Source: JBFHKO01 sp041595355 (GTDB lineage: Bacteria > Pseudomonadota > Gammaproteobacteria > Enterobacterales > Aeromonadaceae). From it: 7,028 nt of DNA. Location: contig JBFHKO010000135.1 of the NCBI GenBank assembly GCA_041595355.1, forward strand, positions 1-7,028, written 5' to 3'. A program made the position numbers and the translations under genes. The notes below the pieces were generated by a model. The model saw only the letters and a list, made by a program, of their open reading frames with translations, had not been told where the DNA came from and did no database searches. Below are positions 1-6,520 of the stretch, in pieces; within the stretch, counting starts at the first letter, position 1; the number at the start of each line of letters is the position of its first letter.

Positions 1-1
1 C

Positions 2-70
2 CCCTGGGTGGACGCCAGCGGCGAGGGCGTGAGCGGCATCACCCGGGAACCCGTGCTGGCGGTTGTCTGA
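2..70 (+). CDS. C-terminal end of an unidentified protein (partial)
   Basis: An open frame enters from the left edge and stops at TGA 68-70, leaving 22 codons; the tail ends in ITREPVLAVV. The codons have the GC-rich third positions of the neighbouring real genes, and the frame is open to the edge. No family can be assigned from so short a tail. It may simply be a chance open frame, because 22 codons are weak proof in GC-rich DNA. The stop lies inside the proposed promoter of the downstream c-di-GMP gene. Confidence 0.4.
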   Translation, partial: PWVDASGEGVSGITREPVLAVV

Positions 71-92
71 GCAGTACGGATCCGACTACAAT
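63..92 (+). promoter_or_regulatory. Possible sigma70 promoter for the CHASE4/PAS/GGDEF/EAL gene
   Basis: TTGTCT at 63-68 (4 of 6 to TTGACA) is followed after 18 nt by TACAAT at 87-92 (5 of 6 to TATAAT). Transcription would begin near position 99, giving a leader of about 120 nt. The -35 overlaps the last codons of the left-edge frame. Nothing else in the 71-218 gap resembles a riboswitch, a transcription-factor palindrome or a small RNA gene. The call is inference from motif match only. Confidence 0.35.
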
Positions 93-201
93 CGGCTTTC
101 GTCTACGCTGACCGTCTCCGAACATCCTCTTCCCGGATAGTCCAACCCTGCCGCCACCCCGCAATGGCGCCACAGGTCCGCGTCAGGAACACACTTTGAG
201 C

Positions 202-207
202 GAGGGA
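202..207 (+). promoter_or_regulatory. Ribosome binding site supporting the start at 219
   Basis: GAGGGA lies 11 nt before ATG 219. The alternative in-frame ATG at 243 (residue 9) has no purine-rich stretch in front of it, so this site favours the longer form. Confidence 0.5.
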
Positions 208-218
208 ACCGCCGCATC

Positions 219-3008
219 ATGATAAGCATTTGGCACGCGAACATGAGCCTGGCCAGACGCGCACGCGTCATCATGCTGGCGACCCTGGTCGGCAGCATCC
301 TGACCGCCTTGCTGCTGGCCGGCCTCACCCTCTACCGCTCCCTCGGGCAGATCGAGCAGCAGAACATGCGCGAGAGCCTCGCCGGCGTGCGCACCATGCT
401 CGACCTGAGCCGCCAGCGGCTGGAACGCAACACCCTCGACTGGGCCAACTGGGACGATGCCTACCGGCTGGTGACCCGCGGCGACAGCGAGTTTCGCGCC
501 CGTACCCTGGTGCCGGAGAGCTTCGCCACCAATGAGCTCGAATTCATGGCCTTTCTGAGCCTGGATGGCCGTCTGGTGGAAGGCGCCAGCTATCAATCCG
601 CAGGGGGGCAGGTGCGGCCGCTGGCCGCCGACGTGCAGGCGGCGCTGGCCGCCGACGGCGTGCTGGGGCGCCAGCTCCCGGCGCTGGCCAGGCAGCCCGA
701 ACCCGGCCTCGGCGGCCTGCTGGTGCTGGCCGGCGAGCCGCTGCTCATCAGCCTGCAGCCGATCCGCGACAGCTCTCACCGCAGCCCCGTCGGCGGCTGG
801 CTGCTGTGGGGACAACGCATCAGCACCTTCTTTCCCGGCCGTTACCAGGCAATAGTGGGTCACCAGACCGCGCTGCGCCGCGCCGACGATGCCCAACTGC
901 CGGCGGCGCTGCGTGCCGCGACCGGGGCGGCACTGGAGCGCCCCTATCTGAGCACCCACAGCGACAAGATCTGGGGCTACCAGCTGCTCACGGATATCAC
1001 CGGCGCCCCGGCGCTGGTCATCGAATTACAGGAACCGCGGGTGATGCTGCAGCAGGGCAAGAGCCTGCTGTTCGCCTTTCTCGGCACCCTGCTGGTGAGC
1101 CTGGGGGTGTTCAGCAGCCTGGCGTTCTGGCTGCTGCGCCATCACATCGGCCAGCGCCTGAACCTGCTGCGTCAGGGGCTGCGGCGCCTGGTACTGCAGA
1201 ACTACGACGCCCCGCTGCAGATCCCCGGTCACGACGAAGTGGCCCTGCTCGGCAGCCTCATCGACCGGCTGGTCAGGAGCAAGGTGAACTTCAACCGCAG
1301 CCTGGCCAACCTCACCCGGGATGCGCGCGCCCTGTTTGCCCAGTCGCCCAACCCCATGCTGATCGTGGCCGGGCAGCGCATCCTGGACGTCAACCCCGCC
1401 ACCCTGCGCCTGTTCGGTTACAGCAATCACCGGGAGCTCATCGGCCAGCCGCTGGCCAGGCTGCACGCCGTGGCCCAGTCGGGTGCCGTCGAGGCGCTGC
1501 TCCAGCGCATGGACAGCGCCGACCCCCTCTTCGAATGGGAGTTCATCTGCCGCCGCGGCTTTCGCAAGCCCTGCGAAGTGGTGGCGATGAAGGTGCTGCG
1601 CGAAGGGCAACCGGCCTACCACCTCTACCTTCGCGATATCGGCCTGCGCAAGCAGCAGGAGCAGAAGATCAACCGCCTGGCCTACTACGACCCCCTGACC
1701 GGCCTGGCCAATCGCTACCTGCTCAGGGAGCGCCTGCAGGCGCGCCTCAAGGAGTTGCAGGCCGAGCGCCAGGGAGGCTTTGCGCTGCTGCTGATCACGG
1801 TGGACCAATTCAAGAGCGTCAACACCACCTTCGGCCAGGCCCTCAGCGACGAACTGCTGCGCAACCTGGTCGGCAAGCTGGCCCCCCTCACCCATCAGGC
1901 CATACTGGCCCATCCGGGGGGCGAACAGTTTGCCGTGCTGCTGCCACGGATAAGCGGCGCCTTCCGGCCGCTGCGGCTGGCCCTGCGCCTGCGCCGTCAG
2001 CTGACCACCACCCTGCAGCTCGATCACATGGACACCGATATCTCGGTGAGCATGGGCGTGCTGGTGGGCGACCACACTTATGACCAGGCGGACGAGGTGC
2101 TGCGCGCCGCCAACTATGCCGCCACCCGCGCCCAGGAGATCGGAGCGGGCTGCATCCAGCTCTTCAACCGGACGCTGCAGCGGGAGGCCGAGGCGGCCAT
2201 GCGCATCCGCATGGATCTGCCGCGCGCCATCTACACCGGCCAGCTGGCCCCCCACTTTCAGCCCATGGTCAATGCCCGCACCGGCCAGATACTCGGCTTC
2301 GAGGCCCTGGCGCGCTGGCAACATCCGCAGCTGGGCACCATATCGCCGGCCACCTTCATCCCCATCGCCGAATCCAGCGAGATCATTACTGTGCTCGGCG
2401 AACATATGCTGCGCGCTGCCTGCAGCTTCATCGCCGACTGCAGTCGCACCCGCCGCCCCGAGCAGCCGCCGCTGGTGGTGCATGTCAACATCTCGGCGCG
2501 CCACTTTGCGACGCCCTCCCTGGTGGACAGCATCCACGATACCCTGCAGATGACCGGCATAGCGCCGGCCCAGCTGGTCATCGAGATCACCGAGAGCCTG
2601 CTGATGAAGCAGCCCGAGGAGTCGCGGCTCACCATGGAACGCATCAAGGCGCTGGGGGTGGGGCTGGCACTGGATGACTTCGGCACCGGCTACTCGTCGC
2701 TGAGCGCCCTGTGCAAGTACCCCCTGGACGTGGTCAAGCTGGATCGCGCCTTCGTCTGGCAGGTGGTGGATGACGGTCCGGGCGAGAAGCTGGTCAAGGC
2801 CATCGCCAACATGACCCGGAGCCTCGACTTCACCCTGGTGGCCGAAGGGGTGGAAACCCGCCAGCAGCAACAGAAGCTGCATGAGCTGGGCATGGACGAG
2901 ATGCAGGGCTTCCTCTTCTACCGCCCCCTGACCCCGGCCGCGGCCCTGCAGGCCCTGGCCACCAGCGAACAGAGCCAGCCCTGGCTGGCAATACCGGCGA
3001 TCGGCTGA
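219..3008 (+). CDS. CHASE4-PAS-GGDEF-EAL membrane protein, probable c-di-GMP phosphodiesterase with degenerate GGDEF
   Basis: Predicted inner-membrane c-di-GMP signalling protein of 929 aa. A transmembrane helix (about 17-39) is followed by a periplasmic CHASE4-type sensor (about 45-275; signature W75, W78, D79, D80, Y82), a second helix (about 281-306), a HAMP-like linker (about 306-360), a PAS domain (about 368-475), GGDEF (about 487-645) and EAL (about 660-915). The GGDEF keeps DPLTGLANR (491-499), N535 and D544. However, the metal Asp is T527, the signature reads GGEQF (567-571) with the metal-ligand Glu replaced by Q570, and no RxxD I-site is seen. The EAL looks intact: E695 (EALAR), N757, E789, D819/D820, K840, AEGVET (875-880) and Q896. 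I infer degradation of c-di-GMP to pGpG, with the GGDEF probably a GTP-binding or regulatory module. The PAS ligand and CHASE4 signal are unknown. The gene is tail to tail with the next one, stops 3 nt apart. Start chosen by the GAGGGA at 202-207. Confidence 0.93.
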   Translation: MISIWHANMSLARRARVIMLATLVGSILTALLLAGLTLYRSLGQIEQQNMRESLAGVRTMLDLSRQRLERNTLDWANWDDAYRLVTRGDSEFRARTLVPESFATNELEFMAFLSLDGRLVEGASYQSAGGQVRPLAADVQAALAADGVLGRQLPALARQPEPGLGGLLVLAGEPLLISLQPIRDSSHRSPVGGWLLWGQRISTFFPGRYQAIVGHQTALRRADDAQLPAALRAATGAALERPYLSTHSDKIWGYQLLTDITGAPALVIELQEPRVMLQQGKSLLFAFLGTLLVSLGVFSSLAFWLLRHHIGQRLNLLRQGLRRLVLQNYDAPLQIPGHDEVALLGSLIDRLVRSKVNFNRSLANLTRDARALFAQSPNPMLIVAGQRILDVNPATLRLFGYSNHRELIGQPLARLHAVAQSGAVEALLQRMDSADPLFEWEFICRRGFRKPCEVVAMKVLREGQPAYHLYLRDIGLRKQQEQKINRLAYYDPLTGLANRYLLRERLQARLKELQAERQGGFALLLITVDQFKSVNTTFGQALSDELLRNLVGKLAPLTHQAILAHPGGEQFAVLLPRISGAFRPLRLALRLRRQLTTTLQLDHMDTDISVSMGVLVGDHTYDQADEVLRAANYAATRAQEIGAGCIQLFNRTLQREAEAAMRIRMDLPRAIYTGQLAPHFQPMVNARTGQILGFEALARWQHPQLGTISPATFIPIAESSEIITVLGEHMLRAACSFIADCSRTRRPEQPPLVVHVNISARHFATPSLVDSIHDTLQMTGIAPAQLVIEITESLLMKQPEESRLTMERIKALGVGLALDDFGTGYSSLSALCKYPLDVVKLDRAFVWQVVDDGPGEKLVKAIANMTRSLDFTLVAEGVETRQQQQKLHELGMDEMQGFLFYRPLTPAAALQALATSEQSQPWLAIPAIG

Positions 3009-3011
3009 GCC

Positions 3012-5363
3012 TCAGCCCTCCGGCTGGGGCTGGGGCTGCGGCCCCAGCGCTGGCAGCGGCTCCGGCCGCGTGACCCCGGCCTGCTGCGCCAGCCAGGCCG
3101 TCAGCGCCGCCTCGGGCATGGGCCGCGCAAACAGGAATCCCTGCATCAGGGTGCAGCCGAGCGCCAGCAGGCGCTCCCGCTGCGCCAGCGTCTCCACCCC
3201 CTCGGCAATCACCTGCATGCCCAGCTGGCTGCCCAGCGACAGAATGCTGCGCACCATGCGCTCGTCATCCTCCGCCTCCAGCTGCTGCACGAAACAGCGA
3301 TCCAGCTTGAGGGCCGACATGGGCAGGCTTTGCAGCCGCCCGAGGGAGGAGTAGCCGGTGCCGAAATCATCCAGGTGCAGCTCGAAACCGGCATTGGCCA
3401 GCTCCAGGACGCGCCGCTGCATGACACCATTGTCATGGGCGAACAGGCTTTCGGTCAGCTCCAGGTGCAGCGCCTGCCGCGGCAGGCCGGTCTGATCCAG
3501 CATGGCCGTCAGACGCCCCACCAGATCCTCCTCCAGCAGCTGCAGCACCGACAGGTTGATGTTCAGGTGCAGGCCGGGACACTGGCGGCGCAGCCGCGGC
3601 AGCGCCGAGATGGCCGCCTGGGCCACCCAGGCGCCGAGGGCACCGATGAGCCCCGCCTCTTCGGCGACGGGAATGAACTGATCCGGCGGACAGTACCCCT
3701 CCGCGGTGGGCCAGCGGGCCAGCGCCTCGACCATGACGATCTCCCCGCCGGGCTGCCGCACTATGGGCTGGAACCACACCTCCAGCTGTCCGGCGGCAAT
3801 GGCGCTGCGCAGCTGCTGCTCAATCCGCATGCGCTGGTTCACCTGCACCTGCATGCGCTCCGAATAGCGGCAGATACGCCCCTTGCCCCTGTGCTTGGCC
3901 TCGTACATGGCCAGATCCGCATGACTGATGAGCTCGTCGGCCGCCAGGGCCCCCTGTTGGCTGTAGGCAATGCCGATGGAGCAGCTGATGGTGACCTGCA
4001 CCGGCAGCTTGTCCAGCGGTAGCGCGACCTGCTCCAGTATGCGGCTGGCCAGCCGTTCCGCGCCCCGCTCCTGCACACTCTGCAGGCACAGCACCGCGAA
4101 TTCGTCGCCGCCCAGGCGCACCGTGATGTCGGTGCCGCGCGCCGCATGGCGAATGCGTTCGCCGATGATGGTCAGCGCCTGATCGCCGACGCCGTGGCCA
4201 AGGCTGTCGTTAATCAGCTTGAAGCCATCCAGATCGATAAGCAGCAGGGCCAGCTCCAGCTCCGGATTCTGCGCCACCAACTGCCGATACAGCTGCATCT
4301 GCTCATGCAGGAAGGTACGGTTGCCAAGGCGGGTCAGGCTGTCGCGCCGGATCTCGTGGTGCAGATGCTGCTCGACCTGACTCACCTCGCCCATCAGCGC
4401 GTTGAGCGAGCGGGCCAGCCGGTCCAGCTCGTCGTCGCCGCGCACCGGAAAGTGCACCGCCATGCCGTGATCCTGGCGCCGGCGGTCGGCCAGGTTGGCA
4501 AACAGGCTGAGGCGGCGCAGTATCAGCCGCTCGAAGAGAACCGCGGCCACCAGCAGCGAGACCAGCAGCACCAGCGCCGAATTGCCCAGCAACAGCCACC
4601 GGGCATCGGCCAGCTGCTTGGCCAGCAGGGGGGGACGGGTAATGCTCAGATGCACCTCAGCCTCCCCCGGACGCTCCCCCAGCCGCCGGCTGGCCTGCAA
4701 CAGCGTCGCGCCGGGGGGCGAGGGAGGGTGTTCGGCGAGGGTGAAGGGCAGCTTGACCAGGCTGGCGATCCGCTGCTGCCGGGTGGCATCCAGGTGCTGC
4801 ACGAACAGCAGCCAGCCCCGCGACGGGCGATCCGCATCCGTGTTGCGTACGGGATGAAACGCCAGCAGCAGCGGCTCGCCGTTGTGCCAGCCATACAGGG
4901 TCGCCTTCTGGGCCGACAGATGAGGCAGGTAGCGCGCCACCAGGGGCGCCAGCGCCCGCCAGGCACCGGAGTCCAGCCGCCGCGGCGTCGGCCCCCGGCC
5001 ATCCAGCCCCGTCAGCAGGCGGCCGTCCGCCTGGATGAAGAGCACCTGATCGGCCGCCAGATTGGCCAGCACGCCCGCGGTGAAGTTGCGCCGCAGGTAG
5101 GCGGGATCGCCGCTCAGCATGAAGTCGTAGGTCTCGTCCCAGAGGGCGTAATCCTGGCTATGGCTCGACAGGGTCTGACGCCGGGACTCGAAGGTCAGCC
5201 ACAGCTGCTGCAGCTGCGCCTGGATGTGGCGCTGCTCGTAGTCGTGCAGACTCCGTTGCAGCAGCGCGGAGGACATCCCGTAACCGGCCAGAGCGGCGAC
5301 CAGGCCCAGCAGAAACAGATACCCAAAGGTCCGGGCTCGCAGCCCCCGCAGATATTTCAGCAT
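3012..5363 (-). CDS. CHASE4-HAMP-GGDEF-EAL membrane protein, probable bifunctional diguanylate cyclase/phosphodiesterase
   Basis: Predicted inner-membrane c-di-GMP enzyme of 783 aa, numbered from ATG 5363. Order: transmembrane helix (about 12-35), periplasmic CHASE4-type sensor (about 40-250; signature W75, D76, Y79), second helix (about 255-277), HAMP (about 278-331), GGDEF (about 340-495), EAL (about 510-755) and a Pro/Gln-rich tail. GGDEF residues are complete: DSLTRLGNR (341-349), D377, D379, N385, D394 and canonical GGDEF at 418-422. An RxxD inhibitory site (R409-D412) lies exactly five residues before it. The EAL is also complete: E546 (EALAR), N603, E635, D665/D666, K686, AEGVET (720-725) and Q741. 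Both cyclase and phosphodiesterase activity are possible; which dominates cannot be read from sequence. Unlike the convergent neighbour it has no PAS domain. The frame extends to a TTG at 5456 (814 aa), but ATG 5363 has the clear ribosome site and puts the first helix near the N-terminus, as usual. dmeF lies 131 nt upstream on the same strand. Confidence 0.93.
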   Translation of the reverse strand: MLKYLRGLRARTFGYLFLLGLVAALAGYGMSSALLQRSLHDYEQRHIQAQLQQLWLTFESRRQTLSSHSQDYALWDETYDFMLSGDPAYLRRNFTAGVLANLAADQVLFIQADGRLLTGLDGRGPTPRRLDSGAWRALAPLVARYLPHLSAQKATLYGWHNGEPLLLAFHPVRNTDADRPSRGWLLFVQHLDATRQQRIASLVKLPFTLAEHPPSPPGATLLQASRRLGERPGEAEVHLSITRPPLLAKQLADARWLLLGNSALVLLVSLLVAAVLFERLILRRLSLFANLADRRRQDHGMAVHFPVRGDDELDRLARSLNALMGEVSQVEQHLHHEIRRDSLTRLGNRTFLHEQMQLYRQLVAQNPELELALLLIDLDGFKLINDSLGHGVGDQALTIIGERIRHAARGTDITVRLGGDEFAVLCLQSVQERGAERLASRILEQVALPLDKLPVQVTISCSIGIAYSQQGALAADELISHADLAMYEAKHRGKGRICRYSERMQVQVNQRMRIEQQLRSAIAAGQLEVWFQPIVRQPGGEIVMVEALARWPTAEGYCPPDQFIPVAEEAGLIGALGAWVAQAAISALPRLRRQCPGLHLNINLSVLQLLEEDLVGRLTAMLDQTGLPRQALHLELTESLFAHDNGVMQRRVLELANAGFELHLDDFGTGYSSLGRLQSLPMSALKLDRCFVQQLEAEDDERMVRSILSLGSQLGMQVIAEGVETLAQRERLLALGCTLMQGFLFARPMPEAALTAWLAQQAGVTRPEPLPALGPQPQPQPEG
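3022..3039. repeat. Short GGCTGG hexamer repeat in the C-terminal tail of the - strand gene
   Basis: GGCTGG occurs twice in tandem (3022-3033), then GGCTGC. Read on the - strand it encodes the Gln-Pro run QPQPQP just before the C-terminus. Such hexamer runs can gain or lose units by slippage without shifting the frame. Confidence 0.6.
3029..3048. terminator. Strong GC hairpin just past the convergent stop codons, possible transcription stop
   Basis: GCTGGGGC (3029-3036) pairs perfectly with GCCCCAGC (3041-3048) around a TGCG tetraloop, an 8-bp stem starting 21 nt beyond the + strand gene's stop. It lies inside the last codons of the - strand gene. There is no T-run on either side, so it is not a standard intrinsic terminator. 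It could pause polymerase or protect the 3' end of the + transcript, or be only a by-product of the Gln-Pro codons. Confidence 0.3.
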
Positions 5364-5372
5364 GCCCTGGTG

Positions 5373-5378
5373 CTCCCT
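5373..5378 (-). promoter_or_regulatory. Ribosome binding site that decides the start at 5363
   Basis: On the - strand AGGGAG (5378 down to 5373) sits 9 nt before ATG 5363. The other in-frame choices are poorer: TTG 5456 is a rare start directly after a T-run, ATG 5444 has no purine tract, and ATG 5381 has GGGGA only one base away, too close for ribosome pairing. Confidence 0.6.
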
Positions 5379-5436
5379 CATTCCCCACGCCCGACAGCGG
5401 GCCGGCAGGCACCCACAATGAATCAGTGAGAGCCTC

Positions 5437-5456
5437 TTGAGCATCTGGTTACTCAA
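5437..5456. other. Short inverted repeat upstream of the - strand GGDEF-EAL gene
   Basis: TTGAG (5437-5441) and CTCAA (5452-5456) are perfect inverted arms around a 10-nt spacer, in the dmeF-to-GGDEF-EAL gap and next to an A6 run (5455-5460, T6 on the - strand). It could be a weak operator or hairpin. Five-base arms arise easily by chance, so no function is claimed. With the 5363 start the 5364-5494 gap is 131 nt and otherwise contains only a weak TTGAGT-type -35 (5456-5451) without a convincing -10. Confidence 0.2.
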
Positions 5457-5494
5457 AAAACCGGATGGCCATCACATTCTGGCGGCAAGCCGTC

Positions 5495-6460
5495 TCAGAG
5501 CGCCAGCGCGGCCCGGGGACGCCGGTTGATCTCCACGGTGATATGCACCAGTTCCTCATGCATGCTCAGCTGGCGCTTGAAGAAGCTGGCATCCAGATCC
5601 GCCTCGGTGCTCAGCGAGAGAATGCAGGCATAGTGACCCTTGCCCACCCGCCAGACGTGCAGATCGCTGATACGCACCTGGCCGGGGCTGGCATCGATGA
5701 CCTCGCGGATCTCGGCCACCACGGGCGCATCCATCTCGGCATCGAGCAGCACCCGGGCGCTGTCGCGCAGCAATCCCCAGGCCCAGACGCTGACCAGCGC
5801 CGCACCCACCAGCCCCATCACCGGATCCAGCCAGCTGGCGCCCCAGTACTTGCCGCCGATGAGGGCCAGGATGGCCAGCAGCGAGGTGGCGGCGTCGGCC
5901 AGCACATGCAGGTAGGCCGCGCGCAGGTTCATGTCATGGTGGTGATCATGGCCGTGATGATGGGGGTGATCATGGTCGTGACCATGATCGTGATGGTGGT
6001 GATGACCGCCCTTCAGCAGCCAGGCGCAGGCGAGGTTGACCAGCAGCCCCAGCAGGGCCAGCAGTATGGCCTGATCATAGTGGATGGGCGTCGGCGTTAT
6101 CAGGCGCTCGATCGACTGGTAGAGCATCAATCCGGCCACCATCACCAGGCAGAGCGCGCTGGTGTAGCCTGCCAGCACCTCGATTTTCCAGGTGCCGAAG
6201 GCAAAGCGCGGATCGCGCACGAAACGCCGGGCGGCGCCATAGGCGAGCAGCGAAAGCCCCAGCGCCAGCGCATGCGAGCTCATGTGCCAGCCATCGGCCA
6301 GCAGCGCCATGGAGTTGAACAGCCAGCCGCCCAGGATCTCGGCGATCATCATGCCGACGGTGAGCAGCAGCGCCCAGCGGGTGTTGCGCTCCGCCAGCGG
6401 ATTGCCCTGATCGAACTGGTGGGAGTGACTTCCGTCATCGGAAAGCGGATGTGTTGACAT
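5495..6460 (-). CDS. dmeF: DmeF-type Co(II)/Ni(II) efflux protein, cation diffusion facilitator family
   Basis: Inner-membrane CDF antiporter of 321 aa that exports divalent metal, likely Co(II) and Ni(II), in exchange for protons. Six helices are visible at about 27-48, 51-76, 92-118, 128-149, 178-202 and 209-230, followed by the cytoplasmic ferredoxin-like CDF domain (about 232-315; LHVW at 267-270, H276). The transport site is recognisable: D56, H59 and H63 in helix 2 and H185/D189 (HVLAD) in helix 5. Helix 2 reads DGWHMSSH, with His at 63 where zinc CDFs typically have Asp, a pattern I associate with the DmeF branch. The loop between helices 4 and 5 holds 16 His within residues 153-175, and the N-terminus adds H4, H12 and H14. 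GAGG (6472-6469) lies 8 nt before ATG 6460. It is transcribed divergently from dmeR across a shared RcnR-type operator, supporting metal-induced expression. Other Co/Ni/Zn CDF proteins are the only realistic alternative for substrate. Confidence 0.92.
   Translation of the reverse strand: MSTHPLSDDGSHSHQFDQGNPLAERNTRWALLLTVGMMIAEILGGWLFNSMALLADGWHMSSHALALGLSLLAYGAARRFVRDPRFAFGTWKIEVLAGYTSALCLVMVAGLMLYQSIERLITPTPIHYDQAILLALLGLLVNLACAWLLKGGHHHHHDHGHDHDHPHHHGHDHHHDMNLRAAYLHVLADAATSLLAILALIGGKYWGASWLDPVMGLVGAALVSVWAWGLLRDSARVLLDAEMDAPVVAEIREVIDASPGQVRISDLHVWRVGKGHYACILSLSTEADLDASFFKRQLSMHEELVHITVEINRRPRAALAL
5933..6004 (-). repeat. Low-complexity CAT/GAT codon tract encoding the His-rich metal loop
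   Basis: This stretch codes for DmeF residues 153-176, almost only His, Asp and Gly. On the + strand it contains an 11-bp direct repeat GGTGATCATGG at 5941-5951 and 5965-5975, exactly 24 bp (8 codons) apart, so slippage or recombination would change loop length without breaking the frame. It also holds an inverted repeat ATGGTC-GT-GACCAT (5973-5986). His-rich loops of this kind bind metal and tune CDF transport. Confidence 0.7.
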
Positions 6461-6468
6461 GCGACTGG

Positions 6469-6472
6469 CCTC
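6469..6472 (-). promoter_or_regulatory. Ribosome binding site of dmeF
   Basis: GAGG on the - strand (6472 down to 6469), 8 nt before ATG 6460. It fits the chosen start. Confidence 0.5.
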
Positions 6473-6489
6473 GGTAGGGATGGTCGCAA

Positions 6490-6508
6490 TATACTACCCC
6501 CCAGTATA
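6490..6508. promoter_or_regulatory. RcnR/DmeR-type operator between dmeF and dmeR
   Basis: TATACT (6490-6495) and AGTATA (6503-6508) are perfect 6-bp inverted arms around a 7-nt spacer of A plus six C. On the - strand the core reads TACT, six G, T, AGTA, which matches the TACT-G6-N-AGTA site described for E. coli RcnR at every fixed position. It overlaps every promoter-like element in the gap, so a bound repressor would block both dmeF and dmeR. Only one such site is seen. Confidence 0.85.
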
Positions 6509-6519
6509 AGCGGGAACAA
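6491..6519 (-). promoter_or_regulatory. Possible dmeF promoter overlapping the operator
   Basis: On the - strand TTGTTC (6519-6514) and TAGTAT (6496-6491) are 17 nt apart, each 4 of 6 to consensus. TATACT (6508-6503) and TATATT (6493-6488) are better -10 matches but have no good -35 at the right distance. All options lie on or beside the operator, which fits repression by occlusion. Confidence 0.3.
6505..6510 (+). promoter_or_regulatory. Possible -10 element of dmeR
   Basis: TATAAG matches TATAAT in 5 of 6 bases and overlaps the right arm of the operator; no good -35 lies 16-18 nt upstream. TATACT at 6490-6495 is a second candidate. Either placement implies that DmeR represses its own gene, and TATAAG would leave a very short leader before ATG 6532. 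Confidence 0.3.
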
Positions 6520-6520
6520 C

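Noticed and set aside
164..199. Possible 11-codon upstream ORF (ATG 164 to TGA 197-199) in the leader of the first GGDEF-EAL gene
   Set aside because: No ribosome site precedes it and nothing in the peptide suggests attenuation or regulation.
93..218. Leader of the first GGDEF-EAL gene examined for a c-di-GMP riboswitch
   Set aside because: No conserved GEMM-type core and no paired-helix pattern seen; only short weak stems such as the TGGCGCCA palindrome (165-172).
806..2083. 425-codon + strand frame overlapping the first GGDEF-EAL gene
   Set aside because: Frame-shifted reading of the real gene; Pro/Ala/Arg-rich with no recognisable family.
1026..2882. 618-codon - strand open frame inside the first GGDEF-EAL gene
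   Set aside because: Antisense to clear PAS, GGDEF and EAL motifs; its translation is rich in Gln, His and Gly with no domain.
4146..5429. 427-codon + strand open frame opposite the second GGDEF-EAL gene
   Set aside because: A shadow of the CHASE4-HAMP-GGDEF coding sequence, Gln/Arg-rich and without domain features.
5455..5494. Possible intrinsic terminator after dmeF (T6 run on the - strand)
   Set aside because: No stem ends next to the T-run. The palindrome GATGGCCATC (5464-5473) cannot fold with a proper loop, CGGCTTGCCG is about 22 nt away, and GCCA/TGGC is only 4 bp with an 8-nt loop.
5465..6457. Long + strand open frame (330 codons) opposite dmeF
   Set aside because: It mirrors the well-supported dmeF on the other strand. 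Its product is low-complexity Gln/His/Met-rich with no recognisable domain; long antisense frames are common in GC-rich DNA.
6454..6459. TTGACA, a perfect -35 sequence on the + strand
   Set aside because: It lies within the first codons of dmeF and is 30 nt from the nearest good -10 (TATACT 6490), far beyond a working spacer.
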